Of a stretch of DNA of 62,000 bases, positions 12,007 to 24,680 are shown one piece after another. Positions within the stretch are counted from its first letter, which is position 1. Each line of letters starts with the position of its first letter. The notes below the pieces were generated by a model. It was not told where the DNA came from. It saw nothing but the letters and a program-made list of their open reading frames with translations, and made no database searches. A program made the translations under genes and the position numbers. The stretch lies in the NCBI GenBank assembly GCA_012295275.1, contig CM022665.1:16013976-16075975 (forward strand), in the 5' to 3' direction. The DNA is from Chrysomallon squamiferum (taxonomy: Eukaryota > Mollusca > Gastropoda > Neomphalida > Peltospiridae).

Positions 12007-12530
12007 TATTATTATTATTATTATTATTATTCCATGTGTAGAATCAAAATAATATAAATAATATAATCCAGTATATGAAGGTTTCTTAGACACGATAAAA
12101 ATGTATTGTTATTAGAAAACAACATTGCAGATTAGTTAAAACGGATCTTTTAAGAGAAATGGATCATTTAAAAGTACCATTTCATGGAGAGAAATGGAAA
12201 TATTCCCAGTTACTCGTCTATCACAAATTGTTTTCTTTTTTTCCTTTAATAACGACATTCAAGTCTAAACTTTCAAAGTCAGAAATTCGTAACATTAATT
12301 ATTTCTTTATAACTGATGTTATCTTACGTTTAAACCAGTAGTGTTAAATATCATAAACATTTTAAGAAAACTGACTTGAAGTGAGCAAAAATCTTAGACG
12401 TAGCTGAAATATTTTTATTATAGTTTATGGAATAAACAGAATTACTGGACCTACCTCCATCTTCAACTGTTATTCTGTAGGCGAAGGCTGTGGTTGCCAA
12501 AAGACACAGGAGGAAAATACAAAATCTCAT
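11294..12530 (-). CDS. Secreted Asp/Glu-rich protein, copy 1 (204 aa)
   Basis: Coding exons on the minus strand: 12455-12530 (76 nt, signal peptide) and 11294-11832. The ATG is the first codon of its exon (acceptor tttatag|ATG). Residues 1-17 (MRFCIFLLCLLATTAFA) are a clear signal peptide, followed by YRITVEDGGDNCDDEALFKG with the only Cys of the mature chain. Next come two poly-Asp tracts interrupted by short hydrophobic pieces (SLLDSLIG, GLIGMLDD). Then comes a Leu/Ala-rich helical segment (LLDLSDNLRLLGNVLAQRKE) and a Glu-rich tail ending PPSGV. About 40% of residues are Asp or Glu. This suggests an extracellular calcium- or mineral-interacting protein, which is inference only; I recognise no named family. 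The noncoding first exon is at about 12941-12990, downstream of a TATA box. Confidence 0.75.
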
Positions 12531-12940
12531 CTATAAATAGAAACTGAAATGTAATATCTATTTGTTTCTTCGTGTCTTGTTTCTTTGTTCTTCATTAATT
12601 TAATTTTGAATATTATTTTTTTTATCGACTATAGATTTATAGTATTCCATAATCTGATTTCATAGTTTTGTTGCTATTTTTGTTCGAAGAGTAAATGGAC
12701 TAAATATATTCTGTATACTTCCAAATGTTTTGTTTTAAAAGCTCCAAAGCTGCAGTTCATAGATGGTTTACACACGAAATTCTGAATAAATTTGTATATT
12801 ACATTCTATTAATTTATCTCTACTCACGATATTATTTTTTATCAAGTACCGGTTTTAACACAATAATTTTATTTCAAACTAAAAATGTTTTGTTTCCAAA
12901 TCTTATCAAATAATTTAATTAGAATAAAATAGTAAATTAC

Positions 12941-12990
12941 CTTTTTCGTTCAAATAGATGTGGTATACTTGCTTGCTGCAGACAGGTTGA
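12941..12990 (-). other. 5'UTR exon of acidic copy 1
   Basis: The donor AAAAAG|GTAATT lies at 12941. The exon body (CATCAGCTTCAACCTGTCTG and onward) is conserved in copies 2-4. The start is estimated about 30 bp from the TATA box. Confidence 0.5.
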
Positions 12991-13011
12991 AGCTGATGTC
13001 GTAGAAGTGGT

Positions 13012-13020
13012 CTTTTTATA
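13012..13020 (-). promoter_or_regulatory. TATA box of acidic copy 1
   Basis: TATAAAAAG on the minus strand, conserved in sequence and position in copies 1-4, just before the 5'UTR exon. A conserved GAATTAGCATGTTAG block precedes it. Confidence 0.65.
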
Positions 13021-13259
13021 ATCACTAACATGCTAATTCGCTAACAGCTGCTTCTTGCAATGAATTAAAATGGAATATCCAATGAGGAATTTTACATTAA
13101 ATTTACATTGGTCAGATAATTTATGTTTAGAATACACGTTACTGATTTTAGGATTAGATTATTGCTTTGTTTCGAAGTCTTTGTGCCATTAATTTCTCTT
13201 TTCATGTGGTGTTCAAGTTTGCTAATAAATACTAATAGTAATGTTATTATTCATTTCAG

Positions 13260-13550
13260 AACTAATTGAAAAACTAACAGATAAACAACACATACTGGCA
13301 ACATAGTATTCTTGCTACGTTCATTAGAAAAACAAATACACTAAACACATTCTGATTATGTCCAAATTTTGTATTTGAAAACCTCCACATCTACAGTACA
13401 TTGACAGCATAAACACAAAACACATAAGTGTATATTACATTCTCTTAATTTAACCTTGAAAAGCAGGAACTTTAACGGATGGTTCAGCCTTAGCCCTAAT
13501 TTGTGGAGCAAAAGAAAATTAATCTTCACCAACTGATATTCACACTTCCT
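13260..13550 (+). pseudogene. Dead copy of receptor exon 5 (unit 1)
   Basis: An acceptor-like cattttcag at about 13252-13260 is followed by sequence like the start of receptor exon 5. After an insertion of about 150 bp it resumes at 13452 with the segment matching exon 5 around AIKGGAAVAI (here GTTTAACGGATGGTTCAGCC). The TTAACC stop shared with the other units is present. It is the most damaged of the four remnants. Confidence 0.55.
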
Positions 13551-15264
13551 AACATATGAAATTCTAAACTTTGGTTTAACAAACTATAAGCCATTAATTG
13601 CTTCAAATACTTAAGAAAATCATACAGTGTCAGTAAAATATCATTTTTAAAGTCGGCATCAAACAGAATATTAAATATATGAATAGGATTAATTATATTT
13701 GTCTCATCATGATAAATTCTAGAAGGTATCTTATCTTAGTTTACTTCCTGTTAAACATGACTGATATTCCTGTGCTTTATCATATAGTTTATCTGACAGA
13801 TGGACGTCAAATGTTTGGACAGGGACTCAATTTCAATGCTTGCCGTAGGCACCATTTTCCGTACATATGCCTCTACGACTAATTTGTCATTCACAGTAAG
13901 GTATTGTAGGTATAAAACGGAAATGTATTTTGTTCGAACAAAGGTCCTTAGCGCTTATAAGTGAAATTCAAAGAAATTATTTACATATTTTTATGCAGAT
14001 TTACTTAAACACTAATTTGTCATTCTGTTCACCATTCCGATTATATATGTAATTTAAAATAAAAAGGTGGCATTTGAGTACGTGAGTTTGATTCACACGT
14101 AACTGAAGGGATAGATTTATTTTGTTTAACGACACCATGGCTCTGAATTTGTTAACTTTATGTATTAGTTCGTGAAGCTCTTGCTGTTTCCTATAATTAG
14201 TCTTCATAACGAAGTTGCTCCGTTTTTTTCCACTAACAACTAAAGAATGTTTTATCTGTTCCTACCCGTTGTTAGCAAAGCTCCTTACGTCTGTCTCTGA
14301 TAAACGAGTCGTTGGGAATGGACAGAAGCGAAGAATAACACAATGAGTCTTCTGAGGTGAATTGATCAATCAACTTTCACACCTTATATTTAAAAAAAAA
14401 ATTTTTGTAATATTTACCATATATCGTTGACATCTTTCATTACTTCAAAAAGAAAAAAAATCTAACGCCAAACAAGAATGTCTCTGTAAATATTCAAGAC
14501 TTAATTTGAGCTCATCTGCAATATTTTTATCATTATACTATTAAATGAATATTCTCGCTTTGACGCAGGTGCAGATAAATCAGTTTTGATACTTACAGCT
14601 TCAATGCGATTGACATATATTTGTAATATGAAAATTTATTATGACCTTCGTGTCTGAATAAATTATAAAGTTATGAACTACAACGGTGTTATAACGTATT
14701 TTCGTGCTACTTTGGCTAGTGCTCTACTCGATGTGCTGATCTACATGGAGCAAATTGTACTTTGGTGTGTGATCTACGTGACTATTTTAATTATCATTTT
14801 CTTTATTCCTGGTTCTTTTCTTATTATTATTTTAACGGCATAAATGAAACAGAATTTCCTTTTATTGTATATTTATAATTTATAGGAAAAGGGCTAAAAA
14901 TGTAAAACAAATTGTGTGACAAGATTTTGACCGCCTAGGAAAATGTCTATGAAATGGCTAGGACATTTTTCAAAGTGACACTTAGAGAATAATCTCTGAC
15001 ATTTTTATTCTGCGATGATCATTTAAATGATTCTGCTACATGCATTGTTTTTATGAAACTACTGTTCGTTTCGTTTTTCTCCATTATGCTCTTTCGAAAT
15101 GTCCAAATCTTAGACACCCTTGTCAGATATTGTTTCTTGTACAAAACGTTGTTCTGTATAACTGTAATTATTCTTTATATTTAATCAGTGTTCCATTATA
15201 AATGGTTATAATCTTGAAGAGACACAGGCCAATGAAATATTAAAACAGTAAAACAAATTATTTT

Positions 15265-15410
15265 GATTTCAAATATATGTATTTATTGATGATACAACTA
15301 TATTTCAAAAATACAATGATGAGCATTCAACATGAATACTTTCGAGTATTTATGAGCTTTGTGTGAACTGCGAGGTCATCGAAGATGGAGTGATGTCACC
15401 TGATTTACAT
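15265..15410 (-). other. 3'UTR exon of acidic copy 2
   Basis: On the minus strand cgtttcag is followed by ATGTAAATCAGGTGACATC, with AATAAA at 15282-15287. It is nearly identical to the exons after copies 3 and 5, but differs from those of copies 1 and 4. Confidence 0.5.
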
Positions 15411-15886
15411 CTGAAACGAAATATAATAATAATAATAATAATAATAACAATGATAATAATAATAAAATGTCATTATTGTCAGTGGTATCAACCAAAGGAA
15501 GAATAAAGATATTGATTAGTATCAATGTTTCGATCTTACAGTTAAAGTTTTTCACTTCAGAGCAATAGCTGTGCTAGTGGAACTAACATTAGTAGCTGCA
15601 GTGGCAGTACTAGTCCAAGTTGTAGTGGCATTTGTTATACTAGATGTAGTGGTAACAGTGTTGGTAGTACTATTAGTACTAATAGTAATTAGAAGTAGTA
15701 CTACTACTAGTATTAGTACTAGTGTTAGAAGTAGTAGGGTAGTTGTAATTGAATTTGTAGTAGTAACGTTTACAATATATTACGGTAAATGCTTCGTTTC
15801 CGTATTCATTAGTTAATTACTTTGTTTTCGATAGTCGTTTTTAGATTACTTTCTATCTAATTGTTTATATTTAAACTTATATTTTC

Positions 15887-17171
15887 TTATACCCTTCTAG
15901 GTGGTTCCTCGCTCGACTCTTCTTCTTTCTTCAGTTCCTCTTCAATTTGTGATTCTTCATTTTCTTCTTCAACAATTTCTTCAGCTGCCTCTTTGGCTTG
16001 TTCTTCTATATCCTGTTTATTTTCTGCATCGGCTTTGTTTATTTCTTCATCCATTCCCCCGGTCATTTCTTTCAGAGCATCGCTAATTATTTTGTCAATG
16101 GTGTCTGCTGCTTTTATCAGAGTCTCGGCAGCCTCTGTTTCTTTCCTCTGAGCCAGAACGTTACCTAACAGTCGCAAGTTGTCTGACAGGTCGAGCAATC
16201 CTTCGGGAGATTCGTCATCATCATCATCATCTTCGTCCTCATCATCGCCATCATCCAACATCCCAATCAGCCCACCATCATCATCTTCGTCATCATCACC
16301 ATCATCACCAATTAAAGAATCCAACAAAGAATCATCATCGTCATCACCACACAAAGCGGCCTCAAGTGATACCACAAGTTCTTCATCGGAACCGTCCATA
16401 CCTTTAAACAGTGCTTCATCGTCGCAGTTGTCACCTAAACACAGTATTTCAGTTGTAACAACATTTAGTAAACAGTATAGTAAAGAAGAAAGAAAATGTC
16501 TTTAAATGTGGAACATTATATATATATATATATATTTATTTAATTATTTATAATAATAATTATTATTATTATTGTTCTTCTTGTTCTTCTTCTTCTTATT
16601 ATTATTCGATGTGTAGAATCAAAATAACATATACAAATATAACAATACTGATATAAAAATTATTATAATCCAATATATGAAAGTTTTTTAGACACTATAA
16701 AAACTTTTTATAAATCTTATATAGTGAAAAATAAAAATCTATTGTTATTAGAAAGCCACATGGGAATTAGATCAGTTAAAACGGATCCTTTTAAGAGAAA
16801 TGGATCATTTAAAAGTACCATTTCATGGAGAGAAATGGAAATATTCCCAGTTACTCATTTATCACAAATTGTTTTCTTTTTTTCCTTTAATAACGACATT
16901 CAAGTCTAAACTTTCAAAGTCAGAAATTCGTAACATTAATTATTTCTTGATAACTGATGTTATCTTACGTTTAAACCAGTAGTGTTAAATATCATAAACA
17001 TTTTAAGAAAACTGACTTGAAGTGAGCAAAAATCTTAGATGTAGCTGAAATATTTTTATTATAGTTTATGGAATAAACAGAATTACTGGACCTACCTCCA
17101 TCTTCAACTGTTATTCTGTAGGCGAAGGCTGTGGTTGCCAAAAGACACAGGAGGAAAATACAAAATCTCAT
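15887..17171 (-). CDS. Secreted Asp/Glu-rich protein, copy 2 (207 aa)
   Basis: Exons on the minus strand: 17096-17171 (signal peptide) and 15887-16434. Architecture is as in copy 1, with Asp tracts of different length and the tail ending PPRRV. Substitutions are few (for example Cys for Ser before the first Asp run). The acceptor reads ctgtgtttag, as in copy 1, whereas the three plus-strand copies have ctgtgttcag. The 5'UTR exon is at about 17648-17697. Confidence 0.77.
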
Positions 17172-17647
17172 CTATAAATAGAAATAGAAATATAACGCTT
17201 TTATTTGTTTCTTCAGTTAATCTCTACATAAAATCAACATTTATCGTAATCCACAGCTTAAATACATGTATATTTCGTTATAATAATAATAATAAGAAGA
17301 AGAAGAAGAAAGAATAAATATGTTCTATATACTTCGAAATACTGGTATCCATTCGCTAAGTATGCATTGAGGAGATAAATTGATGGAATTCAATATTTTG
17401 TAGTTGTGTTATGTTACAGTGTAATTTTGGAAATAATAAATAGGAAGTATGGACAATCGTATTAGACAATTTTGACAGCCTTCACAGGAACAGTTCATTA
17501 CTGGTTTAAACACGAAACAACACTGTATATTATTTTTAGATATTCATACTTTCAGAATTTCAAACATTATAGAAATATTTAGTCTTAAAATATGGTTTTC
17601 TTTCGAATCATACACAAATTAATTAACTAAAATACGTTTTAATTTAC

Positions 17648-17697
17648 CTTGTTGGATGAAGTAGATGCAGTATTCTTGCTGGCAGCAGAGAGAATGA
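17648..17697 (-). other. 5'UTR exon of acidic copy 2
   Basis: The donor AACAAG|GTAAAT lies at 17648. The exon is a mirror of 25118-25167 (copy 4). Confidence 0.5.
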
Positions 17698-17718
17698 AGT
17701 TGATGTCGTAGATGGCGT

Positions 17719-17727
17719 CTTTTTATA
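17719..17727 (-). promoter_or_regulatory. TATA box of acidic copy 2
   Basis: TATAAAAAG on the minus strand, the mirror image of 25088-25096. Confidence 0.65.
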
Positions 17728-17967
17728 ACCACTAATATGCTAATTAGTTAACAGGTGCTTCTAGTAATGAATTCAAACAGAATAGCCAGTGAGCAGTTTT
17801 ACATTTAATTTACATTGGTTAGATCATTTATGTTCAGAATACACCTTACTGATGTTAGGATTAGATTTTTGCTTTGTTTCGAAGTCTGCGTGTATATTCA
17901 TTTTCTTTTCATGTGGTGTATAAGTTTGCTAATGAAGTACTAATAGTAATATTGTTATTCAACACAG

Positions 17968-18134
17968 AGAGGTCAGTTCAAAACTAACAGATAAACAACA
18001 GAAAATAATAACAACAACAGCTGAACCTGATATCGGTTAACCTTCGAACACAGGAACAATAAAGGGTGGTTCAGCCATATGTCTAATGTGTGGCGCCAAC
18101 GAACATAAAACTTCACCAGTAGAAACTCACAGTT
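17968..18134 (+). pseudogene. Dead copy of receptor exon 5 (unit 2)
   Basis: This aligns almost without gaps to receptor exon 5 (8809-8978), including the acceptor (cacag|AGAGGTCAGTTC against cag|AGTAGATAATTC). Conceptual residues TIKGGSAICLMCGANEH match AIKGGAAVAIMGGADEH. A TAA replaces a Ser codon after I-G, and the donor is lost (GGTAAG became TCTGAG). No other receptor exon is recognisable nearby. Confidence 0.75.
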
Positions 18135-18820
18135 CTGAGTATATTAAAAGGATTCCAGCATGACGACGTATTCTACAATATTGTTAAATATACCTTATCA
18201 TAGGGTCAATTCAGATGAAATTTTAGCAACAGGTATAAATAGATATGTTACTCATATTTGTTTTGACCTTACACATTTCTTGAAGTAAGCGTTCAGGACA
18301 TTTTTATAGTTTTATGTGTATGATATATTGTGTCAATCAGAGCCGTAATTAAGAAATGGCAAGTATGCCACTTGTCCTGGGGCAAGACCTAAAGGTGACG
18401 CCGCTGAGCACTTTCATTTAAAAGTGACTGATATTTTATAGCTGATTTGATGACGTAGTTATCTGAAAGATTTGGACAGGGTCTCAGTTTCAGCTCTTGA
18501 CGTGTAGTCGGCATCAAAGAGAATAATAACTGTGTGAATAGGATTCCAGTATATTTGTCTCATCATGATAAATTCTAGAAGGTATCTTATCTTACTTTCT
18601 AAACTTGACTGATACTTCTTTGCTGTCTTTATCATACAGTTTACCTGACAGATGGATGTCAAATGTTTGAACAGGGTTTCAGTTTTAGTACTTGCACCAT
18701 TTTCCGTACATGTGCCTCTACGACTAATCTGTCATTCTCATTAAGTTATAATCGACATGAACGGAAATGTATTTGGTTCGAACAAAGGTTCTTAGCGTTT
18801 TTAAGTGAAATTCAAAGGAA

Positions 18821-19051
18821 TTATTTACAAATGTTTATACCGATTTTCTTAAACACATACTTGCCATTCTGTTCACCATTCCGATTATATATGTAATTTA
18901 AAATCAAAAGGTGGCGTTTGAGTACGTGAGTTTGATTCACACGTAACTGAAGGGATACTTTTATTTTGTTTAACGACACCATAGCTCTGAACTGGTTAAT
19001 TTTATGTATTAGTTCGTGAAGCTCTTGCTGTTTCCTATAATTAGTCTTCAT
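18821..19051 (-). other. Open frame repeated in three units (76 codons), coding status doubtful
   Basis: This frame begins MKTNYRKQQELHELIHKINQ. It is mirrored at 23764-23994 with no residue change and is present at 14001-14207 with several replacements and an earlier stop. I see no splice context, domain or signal peptide. It may simply be neutral sequence inside a recently duplicated arm. Confidence 0.25.
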
Positions 19052-19434
19052 AAGGAAGTTGCTCCTTTTTTTTCCACTAACAGCTGAAGAATGTTTTATC
19101 TGTTCCTACCCGTTGTTAGCAAAGTTCCTTACGTCTGTCTCTGATAAACGAGTCGTTGGGAATGGACAGAAGCGAAGAATAACACAATGAGTCTTCTGAG
19201 GTGAATTGATCAATCAACTTTCACACCTTATATTTAGAAAAAAATATAATTTTAATATTTGCTATATGTCGTTGACATCTTTTATTAGTACAATATGTGT
19301 ATATATATATTTGATGTGACAAGTGCAACAAACTGTGTGACAAGATTTTGGGCTAAGTATTTTTTAATAACTCTGGATTTATATTTAGTTCAGTAATAAC
19401 ATAGAATTTCATATAGTGAAAAATGTGAGTTTTA

Positions 19435-19567
19435 GTTGGCTCCACACTTCTGGGCTATGGCTGCACCATCCTTTATAGTTCCTGCGTTCCAGGCTTAACC
19501 TATAACACGTCCAGTTCTCGCTGTTGTCAGTGTTTTGTATTTATCTATTAATTTTGAACCGACCACT
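19435..19567 (-). pseudogene. Dead copy of receptor exon 5 (unit 3)
   Basis: The minus strand has acceptor catttcag followed by AGTGGTCGGTTCAAAA, then a stretch readable as GTIKDGAAIAQKCGAN, like receptor exon 5. The same in-frame TAA occurs after I-G as in units 2 and 4. The 3' part after GAN is missing. Confidence 0.7.
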
Positions 19568-19808
19568 CTGAAATGAATAATAATATTACTATTAGTATTT
19601 CTTTAGCAAACCTAAACACCACATGAACAGAAAATTAATGTATACATAGACTAGAAAACAAAGCAACAATCTAATCCTAAGATCAGTAAGGTGTATTATG
19701 TATATAAATTCTCTGACCAGTGTAAACTTAAGGTAAAGTTCCTCATTCGATATTCCATTTGAATTGATTATAAAGAAGCAGATGTTAGGGAATTAGCATG
19801 TTGGTGAT

Positions 19809-19817
19809 TATAAAAAG
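19809..19817 (+). promoter_or_regulatory. TATA box of acidic copy 3
   Basis: TATAAAAAG at the conserved place before the 5'UTR exon (about 19839-19888, donor TCAAG|GTAATT). Confidence 0.65.
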
Positions 19818-19838
19818 ATCATTTCTACGATATCAACT

Positions 19839-19888
19839 TCGTCCTCTCTGCAGCTAGCAAGAATACAGCATTCACTTGAACGATCAAG
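19839..19888 (+). other. 5'UTR exon of acidic copy 3
   Basis: Sequence related to the first exons of copies 1, 2 and 4. The donor is well formed; the start is estimated from the TATA box. Confidence 0.5.
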
Positions 19889-20516
19889 GTAATTTAATAT
19901 TTTGTCATGATTCAATTATTTGATTATGACTGCAAACAAACCGATTTTTGATTTGTTTTAAATTCAAATAAATCATTTCAATAATATTTCGAAATGTTCT
20001 TTAAACCAGTAATAACTCAAATAAATTTCATGAATAGAGATAAATTAATAGAATGTAATACATACACTTACATAGTTTTCTGTTTAAACTATTAATAAAC
20101 TGTGACTGCGGAAATAGTCAATAAATTTGGAAGTATACAGAATATGTTTAGTCTACTTCTTCTTTTCATAACAGTAGCAAGAATACTATGAATTTAACTT
20201 GTGAAATACAATCAGTCAAAATAAAATTCTCCTTTTTTTATACAGATTTCACAAAAATGTTTAAAATTAAATTAACCAAAACGTAGATGTTTCTTCAAAC
20301 TAATTTAGAAGTAAATTTCAAATTTAAATGAACATTTTGATAAAAACAAATAAAGACAAAAACAAATAAAATGAATAAATAAGTAAAACAAATTCAGTAA
20401 ATAAAGAAGTAATATTAAATAATTAAGTAAACAAAACAACTCATTAGTTAAATAAATAAATAAATAAACACTCGAAGAAACAAACATATTTATTATAGTT
20501 ATACTTCTATTTACAG

Positions 20517-21796
20517 ATGAGATTTTGTATTTTCCTCCTGTGTCTTTTGGCAACCACAGCCTTCGCCTACAGAATAACAGTTGAAGATGGAGGTAGGTCC
20601 AGTAATTCTGTTTATTCCATAAACTATAATAAAAATATTTCAGCTACATCTAAGATTTTTGCTCATTTCAAGTCAGTTTTCTTAAAATGTTTATGATATT
20701 TAACACTACTGGTTTAAACGTAAGATAACATCAGTTATCAAGAAATAATTAATGTTACGAATTTCTGACTTTGAAAGTTTAGACTGGAATGTTGTTACTA
20801 AAAGAAAAAAAAAAAAAAAAAAAATTTGTGATAGACGAGTAACTGGGAATATTTCCATTTCTGTCCATGAAATGGTACTTTTAAATGATCCATTTCTCTT
20901 AAAAGATCCGTTTTAACTAATCTAATTCCCATGTGGCTTTCTAATAACAATAGATTTTTATTTTTCACTATATAAGATTTTTAAAAAGTTTTTATAGTGT
21001 CTAAAAAACTTTCATATATTGGATTATAATAATTTTTATATCAGTATTGTAACATTTGTATATGTTATTTTGATTCTACACATCGAATAATAATAATAAT
21101 AAGAAGAAGAAGAAGAAGAAGAATAACAATAATAATAATAATTATTATTATTATAAATAATTAAATAAATATATATAATGTTCCACATTTAAAGACATTT
21201 TCTTTCTTCTTTACTATACTGAGTGTTTAAATGTTGTTTCAACTGAAATACTGTGTTCAGGTGACAACTGCGACGATGAAGCACTGTTTAAAGGTGTGGA
21301 CGGTTCCGATGAAGAACTTGTGGTATCACTTGAGGCCGCTTTGAGTGGTGATGACGATGATGATTCTTTGTTGGATTCTTTAATTGGTGATGACGATGAT
21401 GATGATGAAGATGATGATGGTGGTCTGATTGGGATGTTGGATGGTGGCGATGATGAGGACGATGATGACGAATCTCCCGAAGGCTTGCTCGACCTGTCAG
21501 ACAACTTGCGACTGTTAGGTAACGTTCTGGCACAGAGGAAAGAAACAGAGGCTGCCGAGACTCTGATAAAAGCAGCAGACACCATTGACAAAATAATTAG
21601 CGATGCTCTGAAAGAAATGACCGGGGGAATGGATGAAGAAATAAACGAAGCCGATGCAGAAAATAAACAGGATATAGAAGAACAAGCCAAAGAGGCAGCT
21701 GAAGAAATTGTTGAAGAAGAAAATGAAGAATCACAAATTGAAGAGGAACTGAAGAAAGAAGAAGAGTCGAGCGAGGAACCACCTAGAAGGGTATAA
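20517..21796 (+). CDS. Secreted Asp/Glu-rich protein, copy 3 (203 aa)
   Basis: Exons: 20517-20592 (signal peptide, identical to the other copies, acceptor ttacag|ATG) and 21261-21796. This gene sits in the 4.2-kb spacer between the two most similar palindrome arms. Its intron 1 and downstream DNA resemble copy 2, but its promoter side resembles copy 1. The second Asp tract is the shortest of the set. The intron holds a poly(A) run and (AAT)/(AAG) repeats. Confidence 0.77.
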
Positions 21797-22112
21797 AGAA
21801 AGAGAGGTTTAAATAAATACAGTTATATATATACGTTAAGTTTTAAAAAACCACATGTACCCTACTACTTCTAATTACTATTAGTACCAATATTGTTACC
21901 AACACTGTTACCACTACACCTAGTATAACAAATGCCACTACAACTTGGACTAGTACTGCCACTGCAGCTACTAATGTTAGTTCCACTAGCACAGCTATTG
22001 CTCTGAAGTGAAAAACTTTAACTGTAAGATCGAAACATTGATACTAATCAATATCTTTATTCTTCCTTTGGTTGATACCACTGACAATAATGACATTTTA
22101 TTATTATTATCA

Positions 22113-22163
<51 letters not shown>

Positions 22164-22173
22164 TTCGTTTCAG

Positions 22174-22320
22174 ATGTAAATCAGGTGACATCACTCCATC
22201 TTCGATGACCTCGCAGTACACACAAAGCTCATAAATACTCGAAAGTATTCATGTTGAATGCTCATCGTTGTATTTTTGAAATATAGTTTTATCTTCAATA
22301 AATAAATATATTTGAAATCA
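22174..22320 (+). other. 3'UTR exon of acidic copy 3
   Basis: Acceptor tttcag then ATGTAAATCAGG, with AATAAA at 22297-22302. If the upstream exon uses its GTATAAAG as a donor, the message reads ...AGAAGG then ATGTAA, ending the protein one residue later with Met in place of Val. Confidence 0.5.
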
Positions 22321-23488
22321 AAATAATTTGTTTTACTGTTTTAATATTTCATTGGCCTGTGTCTCTTCAAGATTATAACCATTTATAATGCAACACTCAT
22401 TAAATATAAAGAAATAATTACAGTTATACAGAACAACGTTTTGTACAAGAAACAACATTTGACCAGGGTGTCTAAGATTTGGACATTTCGAAAGAGCATA
22501 ATGGACAAAAACGAAACGAACAGTAGTTTCATAAAAACAATGCATGTAGCAGAATCATTTAAATGATCATCCCAGAATAAGAATGTCAGAGATTATTCCC
22601 TTAAAGTCACTTTGAAAAATGTCCTAGCCATTTCACAGACATTTTTCTAGGCGGTCAAAATCTTGTCACACAATTTGTTTCACTTGTCACACTAAAGATA
22701 TTTTTGTGATTTAGATATCCAGAAACAAACAGTGCAAAATAGAAAGAAAGAAACAGGACGATAAACAAACAAACAAACAAACAAAATTGATGCAATTCTT
22801 GCTCATACAATGTTTCTTTTTTTTTAAACTAGTATCTTATTGCTGCTGCCTCCACCATGACTACCACCACCAGCATCGTCACAATCATCACCGACGCTAT
22901 CATCATGATCATCATATTCTTCTTTTCTTTCTGACACTATTTAAAGCATTTTAAGGAAACTGGTTGAGAATATTTATTTTGGAAATCATGTCGTGGAAGA
23001 CATTAAGATCCAAAAAATCATAATTAAAAACATATTGAAAATATCTTATGATGTCATTTTACTTCATAACTTTATAATGTATTCAGAAACGAAGGTCATA
23101 ATAAATTTTCATATTACCAATATATGTCAATCGCATTGAAGCTGCAAGTATCAAAACTGATTTATCTGCACCTGCGTCAAAGCGAGAATAGTCATTTAAT
23201 AGTATAATGATAAAAATATTGCAGACGAGCTCAAATTGTCTTGAATATTTACAGAGACATTCTTAACAGAATTAAACGAACTCTTGTATGATTTTAGATA
23301 TATATATATGTGTGTGTGTGTGTGTGTTATGTTACAGGTGTAATTTTGGAAATAATAAATAGGAAGTATGGACAATCGTATTAGACAATATTGACAACCT
23401 CCACAGGAACAGTTAATTACTGGTTTAAACACGAAACAACACTGTATATTATTTTTAGATATTCATACTTTCAAAATTTCAAACATTT

Positions 23489-23526
<38 letters not shown>

Positions 23527-23763
23527 ACTAATAAAAGATGTCAACGACATATGGCAAATATTAAAATTATATTTTTTTCTAAATATAAGGTGTGAAAGTT
23601 GATTGATCAATTCACCTCAGAAGACTCATTGTGTTATTCTTCGCTTCTGTCCATTCCCAACGACTCGTTTATCAGAGACAGACGTAAGGAGCTTTGCTAA
23701 CAACTGGTAGGAACAGATAAAAATTCTTCAGCTGTTAGTGGAAAAAAAAGGAGCAACTTCGTT

Positions 23764-23994
23764 ATGAAGACTAATTATAGGAAACAGCAAGAGCTTCACG
23801 AACTAATACATAAAATTAACCAGTTCAGAGCTATGGTGTCGTTAAACAAAATAAAAGTATCCCTTCAGTTACGTGTGAATCAAACTCACGTACTCAAACG
23901 CCACCTTTTGATTTTAAATTACATATATAATCGGAATGGTGAACAGAATGGCAAGTATGTGTTTAAGAAAATCGGTATAAACATTTGTAAATAA
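23764..23994 (+). other. Mirror copy of the 76-codon open frame
   Basis: Same predicted peptide as 18821-19051 on the opposite strand, within the near-identical arm. Coding status is doubtful. Confidence 0.25.
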
Positions 23995-24680
23995 TTCCTT
24001 TGAATTTCACTTAAAAACGCTAAGAACCTTTGTTCGAACCAAATACATTTCCGTTCATGTCGATTATAACTTAATGAGAATGACAGATTAGTCGTAGAGG
24101 CACATGTACGGAAAATGGTGCAAGTACTAAAACTGAAACCCTGTTCAAACATTTGACATTCATCTGTCAGGTAAACTGTATGATAAAGACAGCAAAGAAG
24201 TATCAGTCAAGTTTAGAAAGTAAGATAAGATACCTTCTAGAATTTATCATGATGAGACAAATATACTGGAATCCTATTCACACAGTTATTATTCTCTTTG
24301 ATGCCGACTACACGTCAAGAGCTGAAACTGAGACCCTGTCCAAATCTTTCAGATAACTACGTCATCAAATCAGCTATAAAATATCAGTCACTTTTAAATG
24401 AAAGTGCTCAGCGGCGTCACCTTTAGGTCTTGCCCAGGACAAGTGGCATACTTGCCATTTCTTAATTACGGCTCTGATTGCACACAATATATCATACACA
24501 TAAAACTATAAAAATGTCCTGAACGCTTACTTCAAGAAATGTGTAAGGTCAAAACAAATATGAGTAACATATCTATTTATACCTGTTGCTAAAATTTCAT
24601 CTGAATTGACCCTATGATAAGGTATATTTAACAATATTGTAGAATACGTCGTCATGCTGGAATCCTTTTAATATACTCAG

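Noticed and set aside
21288-21533. His-rich minus-strand open frame across acidic copy 3 (and equivalents in other copies)
   Set aside because: It is the shadow of GAT codons read in another frame. The opposite strand has signal exon, splice sites and conserved frame.
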